DNA of 64,000 nucleotides from Kingdonia uniflora (lineage: Eukaryota; Streptophyta; Magnoliopsida; Ranunculales; Circaeasteraceae): positions 1 to 64,000 of the forward strand of contig JACGCM010001948.1 in the NCBI GenBank assembly GCA_014058105.1. The letters are read 5' to 3'. The position numbers and the translations under genes are program-made. The stretch's first letter is position 1, and every line of letters starts with the position of its first letter. This document shows positions 23,922 to 36,149 of this stretch, piece by piece. A model generated the notes under the pieces. The model saw only the letters and a list, made by a program, of their open reading frames with translations. It was not told where the DNA came from and did not search any database.

Positions 23922-24392
23922 GAGTTGGGAGGGGCTTACCCATAATTTAGAAGTATTCCTATAAATTCTATTTACCTTCACTTCTAAGTTACAAATGTTA
24001 ATGGTTGTAGATTTGTAGTCTAGGTATTTTATGGACTACCTAGTATCGAGTATTAGTTTGTGCCTTTGTGGATTGCAATGAACTCTCAGAGAGAGTTCAT
24101 GACCCAGGTGTCCTAGATTTAGTGTTCCAGTAACATTTCTCTTGGTAGGATTGAAGGTAGAGAGTTGTCTCCCATTTCCTCGTCTCCTCGGGTCTCTTTT
24201 TATAAGTACCAAAGTACTCTGTAACCCCTCACGTGGTCTCCGCCTGAGATATTCGTCAAATATATTCTCAGTCAATTTAGAGTATGTCAACAGTAGGTTG
24301 ACAGTCAGTGATTGCCGTATGTCACGCGTAACAGTAATTTAGTGCATAATTTTCATATGTTCGGTGTGACAGCTAACCCGTAGTTGTAGTTA

Positions 24393-24782
24393 GAGCATCT
24401 CCAACAGCATGGTAGGCTGTTACACTTTTCAAATACTTTTACAAAACCCCCTTCCAACAAGGGTATAGTGTTCAACATACTCACCCTCATACCCCTCCAA
24501 AGTATGCAAATCCGAAATTTGGAGAATGGTATGTACATACTACTTTTGTGGTTCCTCTACAAATATTTCTTCTCTTCCTTTCTTTTCTCTCTCTAATAAA
24601 GGAACATTGTGAGTCCCAATTTTTAATAAAAATCTTCTCTCTCTCACATAAAATAATATTGTGGGTCCCAATTTTAATAAAAAGTTGAATTTTTAGAGAA
24701 ATCTGTTAGAGCAAAGTGGTATGCTATTTTGGATACTAGTATTCAAAACTGGAATAACATACCTTATCTGTTGGAGATGCTC
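24393..24782. mobile_element. Tourist-like MITE (390 bp), TSD TTA
   Basis: Ends GAGCATCTCCAACAG and CTGTTGGAGATGCTC are perfect inverted repeats, flanked by TTA on both sides (24390-24392, 24783-24785). The first ten bases equal the end of the PIF element at 13646, so this is a non-autonomous PIF/Harbinger relative. The inside is AT-rich with no coding frame. Confidence 0.92.
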
Positions 24783-25185
24783 TTAGTCTAGCAATGGGTT
24801 GGTCGACTAATCGAGCGTATCTGGCTAGTCGAGCAACCTTATGCTTTTCCATATATATGGTTGAAGCAAGGATTTTTTAATCGGGATCTAAGTATTAATA
24901 TCCCATTTTGAAAAAGGGTTAATCGGAGATATCGGTAAAGATCGAATATTATAGTTTATTTTCCCTTAATTTTTGCTTGAATTAAATGTAAGATTAATCG
25001 CATTTACTCGAATTTAATCGTATAATTAATTGTATTTAATCACAATTAATTGTAGGTTAATGAAAAATAATAAATTGCTAATATGTGGATGATCATTAAA
25101 TGAAAATAATAATATTAATAGACTTAAAATATCCATTTTACGATTAAAATTATTTGTTACACAATTTGAAAAATTAATAATAATT

Positions 25186-25618
25186 CTAGTGTCTTCCTTG
25201 TTCTTGAATATTTGCCCTCTCTTGATCTTCAATATGGGCAACATACTGAGCCCACGTCACGTTTGCCCCATTGTATCTATGCCTGTATTGACGTATGTAT
25301 TCCTCGTATATTACCTGCAGAACGTACTGAAGAATTCCGAGCGGTGGACAACCTAATACCAATATGTTTCCTTGCGACCTCTCAAATGTTATAGGGCTAG
25401 AAGCATTATATGCCTGATCGGGCGGAAACCTATACCCCTGGCGGTGTGCATAACCATACCTATAATAATAGTCGGATGTTTGGGCATACCGGTCTGAAGA
25501 TCCAAATAAAGATCCTTGTGAGTCATATTGTTCACCGTAGCTCTGGTAGAAGGGGTAGGGCGTTGGTTGTATCTCATACCCCGAATGTTTGCTTATAGAC
25601 ATGCTACTAAAGTTTGTA
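25186..25618 (-). pseudogene. C-terminal tail of hAT transposase, cut off by gypsy A
   Basis: The minus-strand frame from the gypsy insertion site reads a Tyr/Gln/Ser-rich tail (YPFYQSYGEQYDSQGS, SDYYYRYGYAHRQGYRFPP). It then has a helical end, VIYEEYIRQYRHRYNG then AQYVAHIEDQERANIQEQ, with a stop at 25186-25188. It continues the transposase coding region that stops at 31831 on the other side of gypsy A. Tyr-rich tails of this type follow the dimerisation domain in some plant hAT proteins. The apparent upstream continuation of this frame to 25842 is LTR sequence, not transposase. Confidence 0.7.
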
Positions 25619-25623
25619 CTAGG

Positions 25624-26446
25624 TGATCCAGGAGGATCTGAAGATCGAACCCCTTCAAAAGACGCCAACTTGTTCGAACGAACCTTGAAGTCGTTCGAAC
25701 GAGTTATGAGAGGAACGAGCTGGAAGCTCCCAAAAGACCTACTTGAGCTGAGTCTAGTCGACCAATGCGAGCTGAGGCTATACGACCTGGAGTTCCCAGA
25801 AGAGTCTATTTGAGCTGAGTCTATTTGACCTGGAGTTCTCAAAAGATCAACTTCAGTTGAGTCTATTCGACCAATTCGAGCTGAGTTTGTTCAGGCAAAA
25901 ATAAGCAAAGTCGTTCGAACGAAACTGGAGTTCCCAAAAGACCAATTCAAAAGACCAATTCAAGCTGAGGCAATTTTCAAGCAAAAATAGACAAGTTGTT
26001 CGAACGAAACTGGAGTCCAGAAGGCCAATTCAAGCTGAGGCAATTTTCAAGCAAAAATAGACAAGTTGTTCGAACGAAACTGGAGTTCTGAAGACCAATT
26101 CAAGCTGAGGCTTTTCTTAGGCTTAATTTGGCCAGTCGTTCGAATGACCCATGGGTTTGTTCGAACGACTATCATATTCTTTCAATATTTTAGGCGTTTC
26201 AAGGGCATAATGGTCATATCTTGTAACTAGAAACTTGTAACCCTCATAAAGGGGTAATGCTAGGCAAAATAAAGTTATCTTAGATCAATCCAAGTTTATA
26301 AAGAGAGATTTGGGGTTTTGAGAGTAATTCAATTGGAATCAAATCATTGAGCAATTGAAGCTCCAAAAGTAAAATTCTCCCACCAATTGTGTTTGTTCTT
26401 CATTTTATTTCTTCGTTTAGGTTAATCTCAATTCGATTGTGGATTA
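25624..26446 (+). repeat. 5' LTR of gypsy A
   Basis: Starts TGATCCAGGAGGATCTG and ends TTCGATTGTGGATTA, two bases before the primer site. It holds several CGTTCGAACG-type palindromes and a tandem duplication of a 70-bp unit (25971-26040, 26041-26110), each unit with one TTGTTCGAACGAA motif. The 3' LTR has fewer copies. Confidence 0.93.
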
Positions 26447-26448
26447 AG

Positions 26449-26460
26449 TGGTATCAGATT
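26449..26460 (+). other. Primer binding site of gypsy A (tRNA-iMet type)
   Basis: TGGTATCAGATT matches the start of the standard plant primer site TGGTATCAGAGC, two bases after the LTR. Confidence 0.85.
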
Positions 26461-26491
26461 TCTAGTAACGATTCCTGGGGGATTGTGGTTT

Positions 26492-29400
26492 ATGGTCTCT
26501 ACACGCGACCGACTCAAGCAAACGAAGAACCTAGTGAGTCCGTTGGAGATTCATTGGAAACCTAGATTGAAGAAGGCAACTTTGAAGATAAGCGATTCTG
26601 AAAATTGACTCACGAAGTTGGAAACTAAAGTTTCTGACCTAACCACTACTCTAGGGGAGTTAGAAGAGTAATTACGTCTCACGAACCTTGCGACAGCTTT
26701 TGCTTTAAAGAAATGGCGAGAGCGCACAAAGAAGAAAGGGGTTGTGAAGGAAGAGAGAGACGATGTTAACGATGAAGTAGATAGTGATTATAGTGATGCC
26801 AAATCCATCGAGGAGCGATCAGTTATTGAAAAGTCTATGAATCTTATGCGCAAACTTCGTATCGATTTTAAAATTGAAATTCTGGTATTCGACGGTTCAA
26901 TTGATGCCGAGAAGTTGGATAATTGGTTAGATAGGTTACAAACCTATTTTTTCGTTTACTAATACTCCAATGCTTAGAAAATTTGCTTTTTGACATTGAA
27001 ATTTGCAAGTCATGCACTCGCATAGTGGAAGTCCTATCGGAAACGTCACGAAGTAGGAAGCTTAGGTTGGAAGGAGTTCAAGGTGTTGGTGAGGAAGCAA
27101 TTTTATCCGTTTGGGTATGAGCAAGAGAGATGGTTCAAATGGCACAGTTTGCACCAAAAGTATGGGCAATCCGTACAAGAGTTCACTGCAGAGTTTCATA
27201 ACCAAGCGTTGGTTTTGGACATTGATGTGAACGAGTATGAGGTGTTCATGAAGTATACGGGGGGTTTGTCGGAGTCCATTAGAAGTGAATTAAAGCTCTT
27301 TACTGTGGCGAATATCGAAGATGCTACCGTAAAAACAATTGCTATTGAAAGCAAGTACTTGAAGAGTAACAAGAAAGACGACAAGGGCAAGTCGGGGTAC
27401 AAGTCTAGTTATAAGAATGAGCACAAAGGGGAGTCCAAAGGAGAGGGGTCTTCATCCAAGGGGAATTATTGCAGTCATTGTAAGGCAAATGGGCACATTT
27501 TAGATAAATGTTAAAAACTTCACCCGGGGCTTAGGCCGAAGGAGGAGAGGAACAAGAGAGAGAAATGTGTACTAGCCGCAAAGATTGTTGATCTTCCGGA
27601 TTTAGATAAGCCAAATCCTAAACTTCTCCTTATGTTTCGAAAACCTATGGCTACCGAGGAGACGAGTTGGGAAGAATTTTTTCATGTTAGCATTCAAGTA
27701 AAGCAGAGCTTAGTAGAGGCTATCATTAATCCGGGTAGTCAGAAGAATTTGATCTCTGAGGCGGTGGTGAAGAAGATGGGTTTGGCTACTAAGGCTCATC
27801 TTATGCCGTATGGTTTAGGTTGGATTCAGAAAGACGCGGAGTTGAAGATCACGAACCAGTGTACGTTCAAGTTTGCGATTACTGAACAGTTTATTGACGA
27901 AGTGACATATGAGGTGGTTCTTTTAGATGTATGTCAAGTCATCTTGGGTAGCCCTTATCTTTGGGATCGAGATGTGATTCTTTACCGTAGAGCTCGCAAG
28001 TACCGTCTTTTGTGAAGGAGGGGAAAAAGTTTCATATAAATGCTTGTAAGGAACATGTCACCACCAATAATTTAGTAACGGCGACTCAGGCGAAGAGGTT
28101 GGCTAATGTGAGTGGCAAGTTTGTTTTGTTGTTGGTATGACCGGTTCAGGAGGGTTCGTCGGCTAAGGTGTTGTCTGCTTTGGCAATGTCTCCTCAGCAA
28201 CAAACCGAAATGGAGAAGTTGTAAGAGGAGTATAAAGACTTGTTTCTGGGCATAGAAGGGATGCCGCGCAAGAGGGATGTGGAGCATGATATCTCCTTGG
28301 TGAATAGTGAGCCTCTACTCAATATTGGGTTGTATCGGACTTCTGTAACCGAGTCTGATGAGATCAAGAAGTAGGTACAAGAACTCCTAGAGCAATGGGT
28401 TATTAATCCGAGTTGCTCACCTTGTGGTTCATCGGTGTTATTGGTGCCGAAGAAGGATGGGTCTTGGAGAATGTGTGTGGATTATCGGGCGCTGAACAAG
28501 ATTACTGTGAAGAATCGTTATCCGCTTCCACGGATTGACGAGGTTTTAGATGAGTTGTTGAAGGCTCGGTTTTTCACCAAGCTGGATCTTAAGTCAGATT
28601 ACCATCAAGTTAGAATCTGTGAAAAAGATACTTGGAAGACAGCTTTCAAGACCAAACAAGGACTCTTTGAGTTGTTGGTAACGCCTTTTGGGTTATGCAA
28701 CGCTCCAACAACATTTATGCGGTTGATGAATGATGTACTTCGTGTTTTTATTGACGATTTTGTGATTGTATATTTAGATGGCATCTTAATATATAGTCAA
28801 ACATGGGAGGATCACCTCGTGCATATTCGTATAGTGTTGGAAACATTGCGATCTCAACAACTTTTTCTAAATATGAAGAAGTGCGAGTTTGGGAAGAATG
28901 AGCTAGTATACTTGGGATTTATTGTTGGTGGTGGTGTGCTTAAGGTTGATCCAGAGAAGGTCTCCGTCAATACGGATTGACCTATACCCCGTACAGTAAC
29001 GGAAGTGAGAAGTTTTATGGGTTCTTGTCAGTATTTACGAAAGTTTATTCAACATTTTTCACAGATAGCCGCACCATTGCATTCCTTGACAAAGGCCGGT
29101 GTAAAGTTTGTGTGGGATCACCATGAGAAAACTTTTCAGTTGTTGAAGCGCAAGATTACAGATGCACCAATGTTAACGTTGCCCAATTTACAACGGCTTT
29201 TTGAGGTTGAAACAGATGTATCAGACTATACATTAGGGGTAATTTTATTACAGGATGGGTGGCCGGTTGCCTATCATTCTGAGATGCTTACAGGAGCAGT
29301 ACACAACTATCCTACCTACGATAAGGAGTTCTACGCATTATATCAATCAATAAAGCATTGACAGAGTTACTTATTGGGGAATGAGGTTGTGGTACATTAC

Positions 29401-30870
29401 GATCACAAACCATTACAGTTCTTATCTACGTAGTCCAAGCTACAACAAGATCGCCATATAAAATGGATGTCGTACCTACAACAATTCACCTTGATGATCA
29501 AATATAAGAAAGAAGTGGACAAGAAAATGGCTTATATGTTATCTCGACCCCCATTACCAACTATTTTTGCTTTGTTGGTAGCTATGCAGATACAACCGAT
29601 TGTTCCTTCTGATTATGTTGCAGGGTATGACAATGATAATGAGCTCAGTGTGATTCACCAGAAGTTGCTGCAAGGCAAGACATGCGTGTATGTATTGCAG
29701 GATGGTTTGATTTATAGGGGCAGTCTATTATGTATTCCAGAGGATGGAGATCGTTTGCATTGGATTAGAGAGGCACATTGTTCCCGGGTGGCTGGTCATT
29801 TCGGGGTTGAGAAGACTCTGTTGAATTTGTGGCGGTATGTCTATTGGCCGAAGATGCAGGTGGATGTTGCTCGTGTGATTTGTGGTTGCGTGTTATGCAA
29901 CACATTGAAGCCTTCCAATTATAAATTAGGATTGTACTTACCATTACCAGTTCCTAGCCGACCTTGGAAGAGTATTTCGATGGATTTTATGGGTGGTTTG
30001 CCCATGACCAAGTGTAAAAATTACTATTTGTTTGTGGTGGTAGATTAATTTAGTAAGATTATTGTTCTTATTCCATGTCAGAAGACGGTCACCGGGGAAC
30101 GAGCAGCGCGATTGTTTTTCAGAGACATATGGAGGTATTTTGGGCTCCCTTATATTATTTTTTTTATAGGGATAGCCGTTTTTTGGGCATTTATGGAGAT
30201 CGTTATGGGGGATGATGGACACTAAGTTGAAGAAAAGTATTGCCTTTCATTCGCAGACTGACGGGCAAACAGAAGTGGTTAATCGCACTTTGGTTCATTT
30301 GCTATAGGGATTCCATTCTAAGCATCCTAAGACTTGGGATGAGAGTTTACAGTATCTTCAGTTTGCGTTTAACCGGGTGATTTATGGTTTCACTTTGAAG
30401 TTTCTATTTGAAGTTTGTTTGGGGTACTTGCTTCAAAGCCCTTTTGATTTGGCTTTTAGTCTTGGCGACAAGACGGTGTCAGGAAAGGAGGAAGAGGAAC
30501 AACTTAAACCTCAGCGTTTCATTAAGAGGATAAGCAAGGTTCATGAGGCGGTTGAAGTACAATTGAAGAAGACTCAAGCGAAGTATAAGGCTCGACACGA
30601 CAAACATCTGGTTGAGTGTACTTTTCAAGAGGGCGACCTAGTTTGGTTGCATTTAGGTAAGGAATGACTAAAGGGAGAAGGTAAGAAACTCAAGCCTATC
30701 CGCTATGGTCTGTTCACTATACTCGAGAAAATTGGTGACAACGCATTCCAATTGGATTTGCCACCTTTCATGGAAAGGTATTCGGTGATTAATGCCGAGC
30801 ATTTGAAGCTGTTTGAGCCGTCTCTTTTAGATGAAGACTCTACAATTCGACACTCGCCTACCGTCAGTTG
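26492..30870 (+). pseudogene. Gypsy A gag-pol polyprotein (broken)
   Basis: From ATG at 26492: a coiled gag N-terminus; gag core (LGWKEFKVLVRKQFYPFGYE, about 27065-27120); and a CCHC zinc knuckle CSHCKANGHILDKC (27472-27513). The protease has INPGSQKNLIS (about 27723), where the usual catalytic Asp is Asn. The reverse transcriptase is at 28435-28980 (PKKDGSWRMCVDYRALN, FGLCNAPTTFMRLM) with catalytic box YLDG (28771-28782) instead of YLDD. RNase H starts near 29005 and ends with VVHYDHKPLQF. Integrase has the zinc-binding H/C motif (HCSRVAGHFGVEKTL, CGCVLC) and core PWKSISMDFMGGLP (about 29955). A C-terminal domain (KPIRYGLFTILEKIGDNAFQ) follows; no chromodomain was noticed. About ten stops and at least two frameshifts occur, yet most blocks share one frame, so decay is recent to moderate. 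Confidence 0.9.
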
Positions 30871-31093
30871 ATGACTTATGGATGGAAATAGAAGATCCAT
30901 TACAGGAGGATAGTAATCTTGAGAGGAAAGTTCATGCTACAAAATGGGGTAGTATCGGGTCGTTCCGAGTTGGAAAGAAAGGTCAACTACCTTACAAGTC
31001 AAAGTGGTACAACAAGGAAATTGGCACCGTCGCATTTCCTCATCTCCAGTTCTAGCTTGAGTAGGAGCTCAAGGCTTCTAAAAGGAGGACCCA

Positions 31094-31825
31094 TGATCCA
31101 TGAGGATCTGAATATTGAACCCCTTCAAAAGATGCCAACTCGTTCTAACGAATCTTGGAGTCGTTCGAACTAGTTATGAGAGGAACGACCTGGAAGTTTC
31201 CAGAAGACCTACTTGAGCTGAGTCTAGTCGACCAATGCGAGCTGAGTCTATACGACCTGGAGTTCACAAAAGAGTTTATTCGAGCTGAGCCTATTCGACC
31301 TAGAGTTCTCAAAAGATCAACTCGAGCTTAGTCTATTCGACCAATTCGAGCTGAGTTTGTTCAGGCAAAAATAGGCAAAGTCGTTTGAATGACACTTGGG
31401 GTCGTTCAAACGAAACTGGAGTTCCCAAAAGACCAATTCAAGTTGAGGTAATTTTCAGGCAAAAATAGGCAAGTCGTTCGAACGACATTGGAGTCGTTCG
31501 AACGAAACTGGAGTCCAAAAGACCAATTCAAGCTGAGGCTTTTCTTAGGCTTAATTTGGCCTTCAATATTTTAGGCGTTTCAAGGGCATAATGGTTCTAT
31601 CTTGTAACTAGAAACTTGTAACTCTCATAAATAGGTAAGGCTAGGCAAGATAAAGTTATATTAGATCAATCTGTTTTTAAAGAGAGATTCGGGGTTTTGA
31701 GAGTAATTCAATTGGAATCAAATCATTGAGCAATTGAAGCTCTAAAAGGGAAATTCTCCCACCAATTGTGTTTGTTCTTCATTTCATTTCTTCGTTTAGG
31801 TTAATCTCAATTCGATTGTGGATTA
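31094..31825 (+). repeat. 3' LTR of gypsy A
   Basis: Starts TGATCCATGAGGATCTGAAT after the polypurine tract and ends TTCGATTGTGGATTA before the CTAGG duplication. It contains CGTTCGAACG-type palindromes near 31155, 31380-31410 and 31465-31505. Confidence 0.93.
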
Positions 31826-31830
31826 CTAGG

Positions 31831-34720
31831 TGAACCAACATCTAAGCTACGACGCGATGAAGAACGATTGAGTCCTTGCTGACTTTTACTTCTACGACCT
31901 TGTCGAGCGCCATGATTACTATTTTGTGTAGCATGAGTTAATGCGCTCTCCCCATGAACTGAGTATTTCTTCTACGGCTACCCTTAGTTCCTCCATGTCT
32001 AGATAGTAGAATCTCATCTAAATCAACACCAGACACATGAACATGTTCCCCCTCATCAAATATAGCAAGCCCGCCACCATCATTTGAATCTAAACCGCGT
32101 CCAACATTAACAACATCATTTTCATATTGAGTCTCTGTATCATCGGGTGATTGTGTTTCTTCAGTCATTCGAGGAGAATGCAAAATTAAACTAGGGTCGG
32201 TCGGGCCAACGGGAGGATCTACTGAAGCAGCAATCATTGCATCTGGATTACCAAATTCATAATCTATAACTAAATCCCATTTTGCAGATTTCAGCTACTC
32301 ATACATTGGGTCATCATCTCTCGCTGCCAGGTCATAAAATAGGGAAAATACGTCTATTGGTCCCATATCTTCTTGTACCTTCTCACTCTGTTTTACCTTA
32401 AGTCGCAAATTATAGTCTACAGACACGAGTTTCATAAGTCTTTAGTGCCCTAGACTGTTCCTTCTTTTGCTATGTATGAGACCGAACGTGCTCCAATTAC
32501 GTTCACACCCAGAGGAAGACACGGTCTGTGAGAGGATGCGTATTGCCATAACTCTCAGGGTGGGAGATAATGATTCGAAGTTCAATCACCAATTAGGAAG
32601 CACCATAGATTTCCTTTCAACTATTGCAGCTGCACTAGAAAATGACCCGGTACCACTCCGGAAGGCGGACGCCTACATTTATGGACACTGAGAGTTATAC
32701 TTCCCAAATCAAGCAAATAACATTTTCTTAAGTAGCTATTAAAATATTATACTACCTCGTCTAGTATCCGGGCTTGCAAATGTGGATCACCTGCATACAT
32801 CTTTTCCACCACTTTTCGAAAGGCGTCTATAAGATCCTCTCTAATGCTGATTCCTTCCTTGTAATGGTACATCAGGTTCAAGTACATAGCTGCACTTACA
32901 AGAGAAATATCATATTAGTAGTTGAATGAAAATTGTCGAAACATAATTTGTATAACTGTGTGTAACTGATCAGCAGCATGCAACGGATGTATAAGGCTCT
33001 TCTTCCACCTATCATCCAGTATCTTAAGAATCCATTGAGAGTTATTTATTGTGTTTGCAATTTTATCTCTCATTACCTCAAACGCTTTAAAAACATATGG
33101 CATAGTGCCTTTTTTTTTTTTACGTCCATCAGCTTCAAGCATGTTAAGAGGGGCTCTAAAATAAGTAGTGTTTTCTTTACCCTGTTCCAAAATATCCGAT
33201 TGTTAATAATTTCTGTGACTATTACTCAATCTAGCGTATTGTATCGTGGAAGCATCTCCAAGAACTCGTTCGATGAAAACATTTGTGTTATTTGCACCTG
33301 CTTGTCCATACGGCTTCTTAATGCAATATAGTTGGTGGCAAAACTGGTTTGTCCAGGTCTTACTATGTTCCCTCCACATGTCTTGCGCATCAAGTCCAGA
33401 ACCCTAGATAATTGATCGTTTCCATCAATAAGAAGTAAGAATATAAAATTACAAAAAAATATATATAATGACAAAAAAAAGTAAGAATATATAATGACAA
33501 AAACAAAAGAGACATTCACCTTGTGTGATTATATATGTATTTTGTAATCTTGCTCCACTCTGCACCGTTTCTTTCACAACTTTGGTCTTCCCAATGTCTT
33601 TCAACATTAGGTCTAGACAATGACAAGCACACGGTGTCCAGAACAAGTTGTACCCTTCAATATTCATCAACATCATATCGGCTATTAAGAAATTTAACCT
33701 ATTGTCTGTTACTATATGTACGACGTTCTCCTTACCAACACTATCAACGGTATCCTTCATTAAGCTGTAAAGATAAGAAGCGTCTTTCATTTTTTCAGAA
33801 GCATCAACAGAGTTTTTAATTATGGTCTTTTCTTCACAATAAACAAAGAAGTTGATTAAGGACATTTTTGTAGTACCAGTCCATCCATCGGTCATAAATG
33901 TAACTCCTTTAATTGGTCAGCTCTTTGCTAACCCATCAATGTAAATCTTGCATTCTTTATGATATTCATCTAGATATGGACCCATAACTTGTGCCTCAGT
34001 AGGCAAAGGAACATTGCCGCCTTGTTTATAAGAAACCCATTTCATGTGAGGTCGTGTGAACTGGTCCTCAAAATAGCCCCTGGAGGTATGACTGCATAAT
34101 GTACCAACCCTGAAACAATTTATCCAAGCTCTTGTTTCATGTTCTTCCCTTTCTCTGTTATTTTGAGGGACGATTTCCAGCTACTGTCTCGGCTCAATAT
34201 CAGATTGAGTCTGGTTTGATGCAAAAATTTTGATCCCTTTGTACTCCCAAAATTACTGAAGAGACTAGACGTTGACAAAAATACTTTATTCCTCTTCTTT
34301 GGTCGCGGAATAGCTGATGATCCAGATCCTCCTTCCTGCATCGATCCACCAAACTGATTTCTTTGCCAAGCTTATGCATGACTCTCTTCCCAAACATGTC
34401 TTTCTAAAAGAACATCCGGGTCTTCCTCTTCATCTGACAATGAAACATTATATGGCGGGGATATAAAATCATCTCTATGTTGAGTCTCGTCTACTTTTGA
34501 TTTTTTTTCCATCTTTCACAGAATTCATTTGCGCTCGAATGCGATCAGTTACATCTTGTGGGACTTTCTTGCACGTTGCAGCATTATTATGTGTCTTTGC
34601 TAAATGTTCTTTTATTCGAAATATTGTTATAGCTTTAATTCTATTTTTGCAGAAGTTACACTCTAACTCCCCTTTCCCAACGTCAGTTACATATTCCCAA
34701 GCAATATCGCATCTTACCAT
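31831..34720 (-). pseudogene. hAT transposase (BED zinc finger, DUF659-type), broken
   Basis: Minus strand from 34720 reads a BED zinc finger (ECNFCKNRIK then RIKEHLAKTH, a C-x2-C...H-x4-H pattern). The catalytic-region block at 33895-33449 reads MTDGWTGTTKMSLINFFVYC, HIVTDNRLNF and LFWTPCACHCLDLMLKDIGK, the D-G-W and C-x-x-H signature of DUF659-type hAT proteins. Then comes SFATNYIALRSRM (about 33345), a further block (33190-32915), and a C-terminal acidic region (32237-31938) that runs into the gypsy A insertion. Stops and frame changes are scattered, although some gaps could be introns. The family inserts with 8-bp duplications, as seen here. Confidence 0.88.
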
Positions 34721-36149
34721 TTCTCTGTCAAGATATAGAATTTTAATGGGTTAAATACTTTAAGGTCATGTGTATAATAATGGTAGCAATAGAATCATTT
34801 TCAAAAAAATGGTACCAAAAAAATCGAGTATGTAATGGGTATTTAATCGAGTATTTTAGTTTGTGAATATAATGATATCAATATGCGGACCAAAACACTC
34901 GATATTGCTTAAAATAGTTAAGAAGAAGAATACTACAGAAAAGAAGTAAGGGTGACCTGATTCACAAAAGAGAGTTGTACCTGTTTAAGATGAACTCACA
35001 ACAAAATTAGTCTGTCTCAGACTCTCAGTATCTCACTACTACAAGCATTTCTCTTATGTATTTTTGTTCTCTTTCTTTTCGTTACTTCTTGTGAATCTCT
35101 ATAGAGATTTATTGACATAGATTTTTTAAAAAGATGTCCATCATAACCGACGCATAATATGTTTTGTTTTATTATAAAAATTATTTGCCATAAAAACCAA
35201 GTATGTAATAATCCAAGACAATACAATAACCAAGCAAAGTATTTTTGTTTTATTACACAGTACTCTTATGATCGTGTAATAATTCTGAGAATACAATAAA
35301 ATATGCCCATGAGACCCATAATATTTTTTGTTTTATTATAAAAATTATTTGCCATAAGAAAACAAGTTAGTAGTAATTCGAGAAGATAATATAATAAGCA
35401 AACGAAATATTTTTCTTTTATTCGACATTACCCTATGATCATGTGATAATTATGAGAATTGCAATAATGTGTACAACAAGTAAACAAAAGAATTTTTGTT
35501 TTATTACATATTAAAGACGCATTTTGAAAACATACAATTTTTAATTTTTAATTTTTTACTTAAGGCCTTATGATCCAACAATAGATTTAATCTCGATTAA
35601 TCTCATTTTAATCCCGATTAATCGGGATTAAATAGGATTTTTGTAGGTTCTAGATGGGATTTGGCTAAAATATTCAGTGTGGATTAATCTTAAGACTAAA
35701 ACAAGATTAATATAGATTAATCCTTAATTGTTCGGAGATTTTTACAAGAAATTTGTGTTTTCTTTAAGAAAAAGATCGGAGGGATTATACTCGAATTAAT
35801 CGGGTTGTAAATATTTTTTATCGGGATTAATCTAGATTAAAAAAACCCTTGGGTTGAAGATAGTTAATTATAAGTATTCCTTAACTGATAGGTGATGACT
35901 CATAGATTTTGTGTCTTTACAATGATTGTGGTTATTAGAATCTTACGTTTCAAGTAAGAAGTAAGTATGTAGACTGGTTAACAATATTAGGTAGTTGTTT
36001 CTTGTGAATAACATTGTTGATATATAAAATTTTACATACTTCTCCTACGAATCTTTAAAGGATTGAAAGACCGGCCTTTGGATTTTGGAAATAGAGTTAG
36101 AAGTACCGAGCAAGCCTAGCAGTGGTAAGAAGATGAGTTGAAAATGTAT

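Larger units (their letters stand above)
25624..31825 (+). mobile_element. Gypsy A: full-length-size Ty3/gypsy element, TSD CTAGG
   Basis: LTRs at 25624-26446 (823 bp) and 31094-31825 (732 bp) are flanked by perfect CTAGG duplications (25619-25623 and 31826-31830). A primer binding site TGGTATCAGATT (26449-26460) and a polypurine tract AAAAGGAGGA (31081 region) fix the + orientation. The inside (26447-31093) encodes gag, protease, reverse transcriptase, RNase H and integrase in gypsy order. LTRs begin TGATCC and end GGATTA, so termini are TG...TA. The LTRs differ by a 70-bp tandem duplication and about 50 extra bases in the 5' copy. Confidence 0.95.
24867..35851 (-). mobile_element. hAT transposon, TSD GGTTGAAG, interrupted by gypsy A
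   Basis: Perfect 8-bp duplications GGTTGAAG (24859-24866 and 35852-35859) flank ends CAAGGATTTTTTAATC (left) and, on the other strand, CAAGGGTTTTTTTAATC (right). Both subterminal regions are rich in AATCGGGATTAA-like motifs (24876-24985; 35605-35840), which are probable transposase binding sites. Without the 6,207-bp gypsy insertion the element is about 4.8 kb, the size of an autonomous hAT. It carries a transposase on the minus strand, now broken by the gypsy insertion and by stops. Confidence 0.93.

Noticed and set aside
25619..25842. A single long minus-strand reading frame crossing from hAT into the gypsy A LTR
   Set aside because: The part above 25623 is LTR sequence read backwards. The TSD at 25619-25623 shows the frame crosses a transposon boundary by chance.
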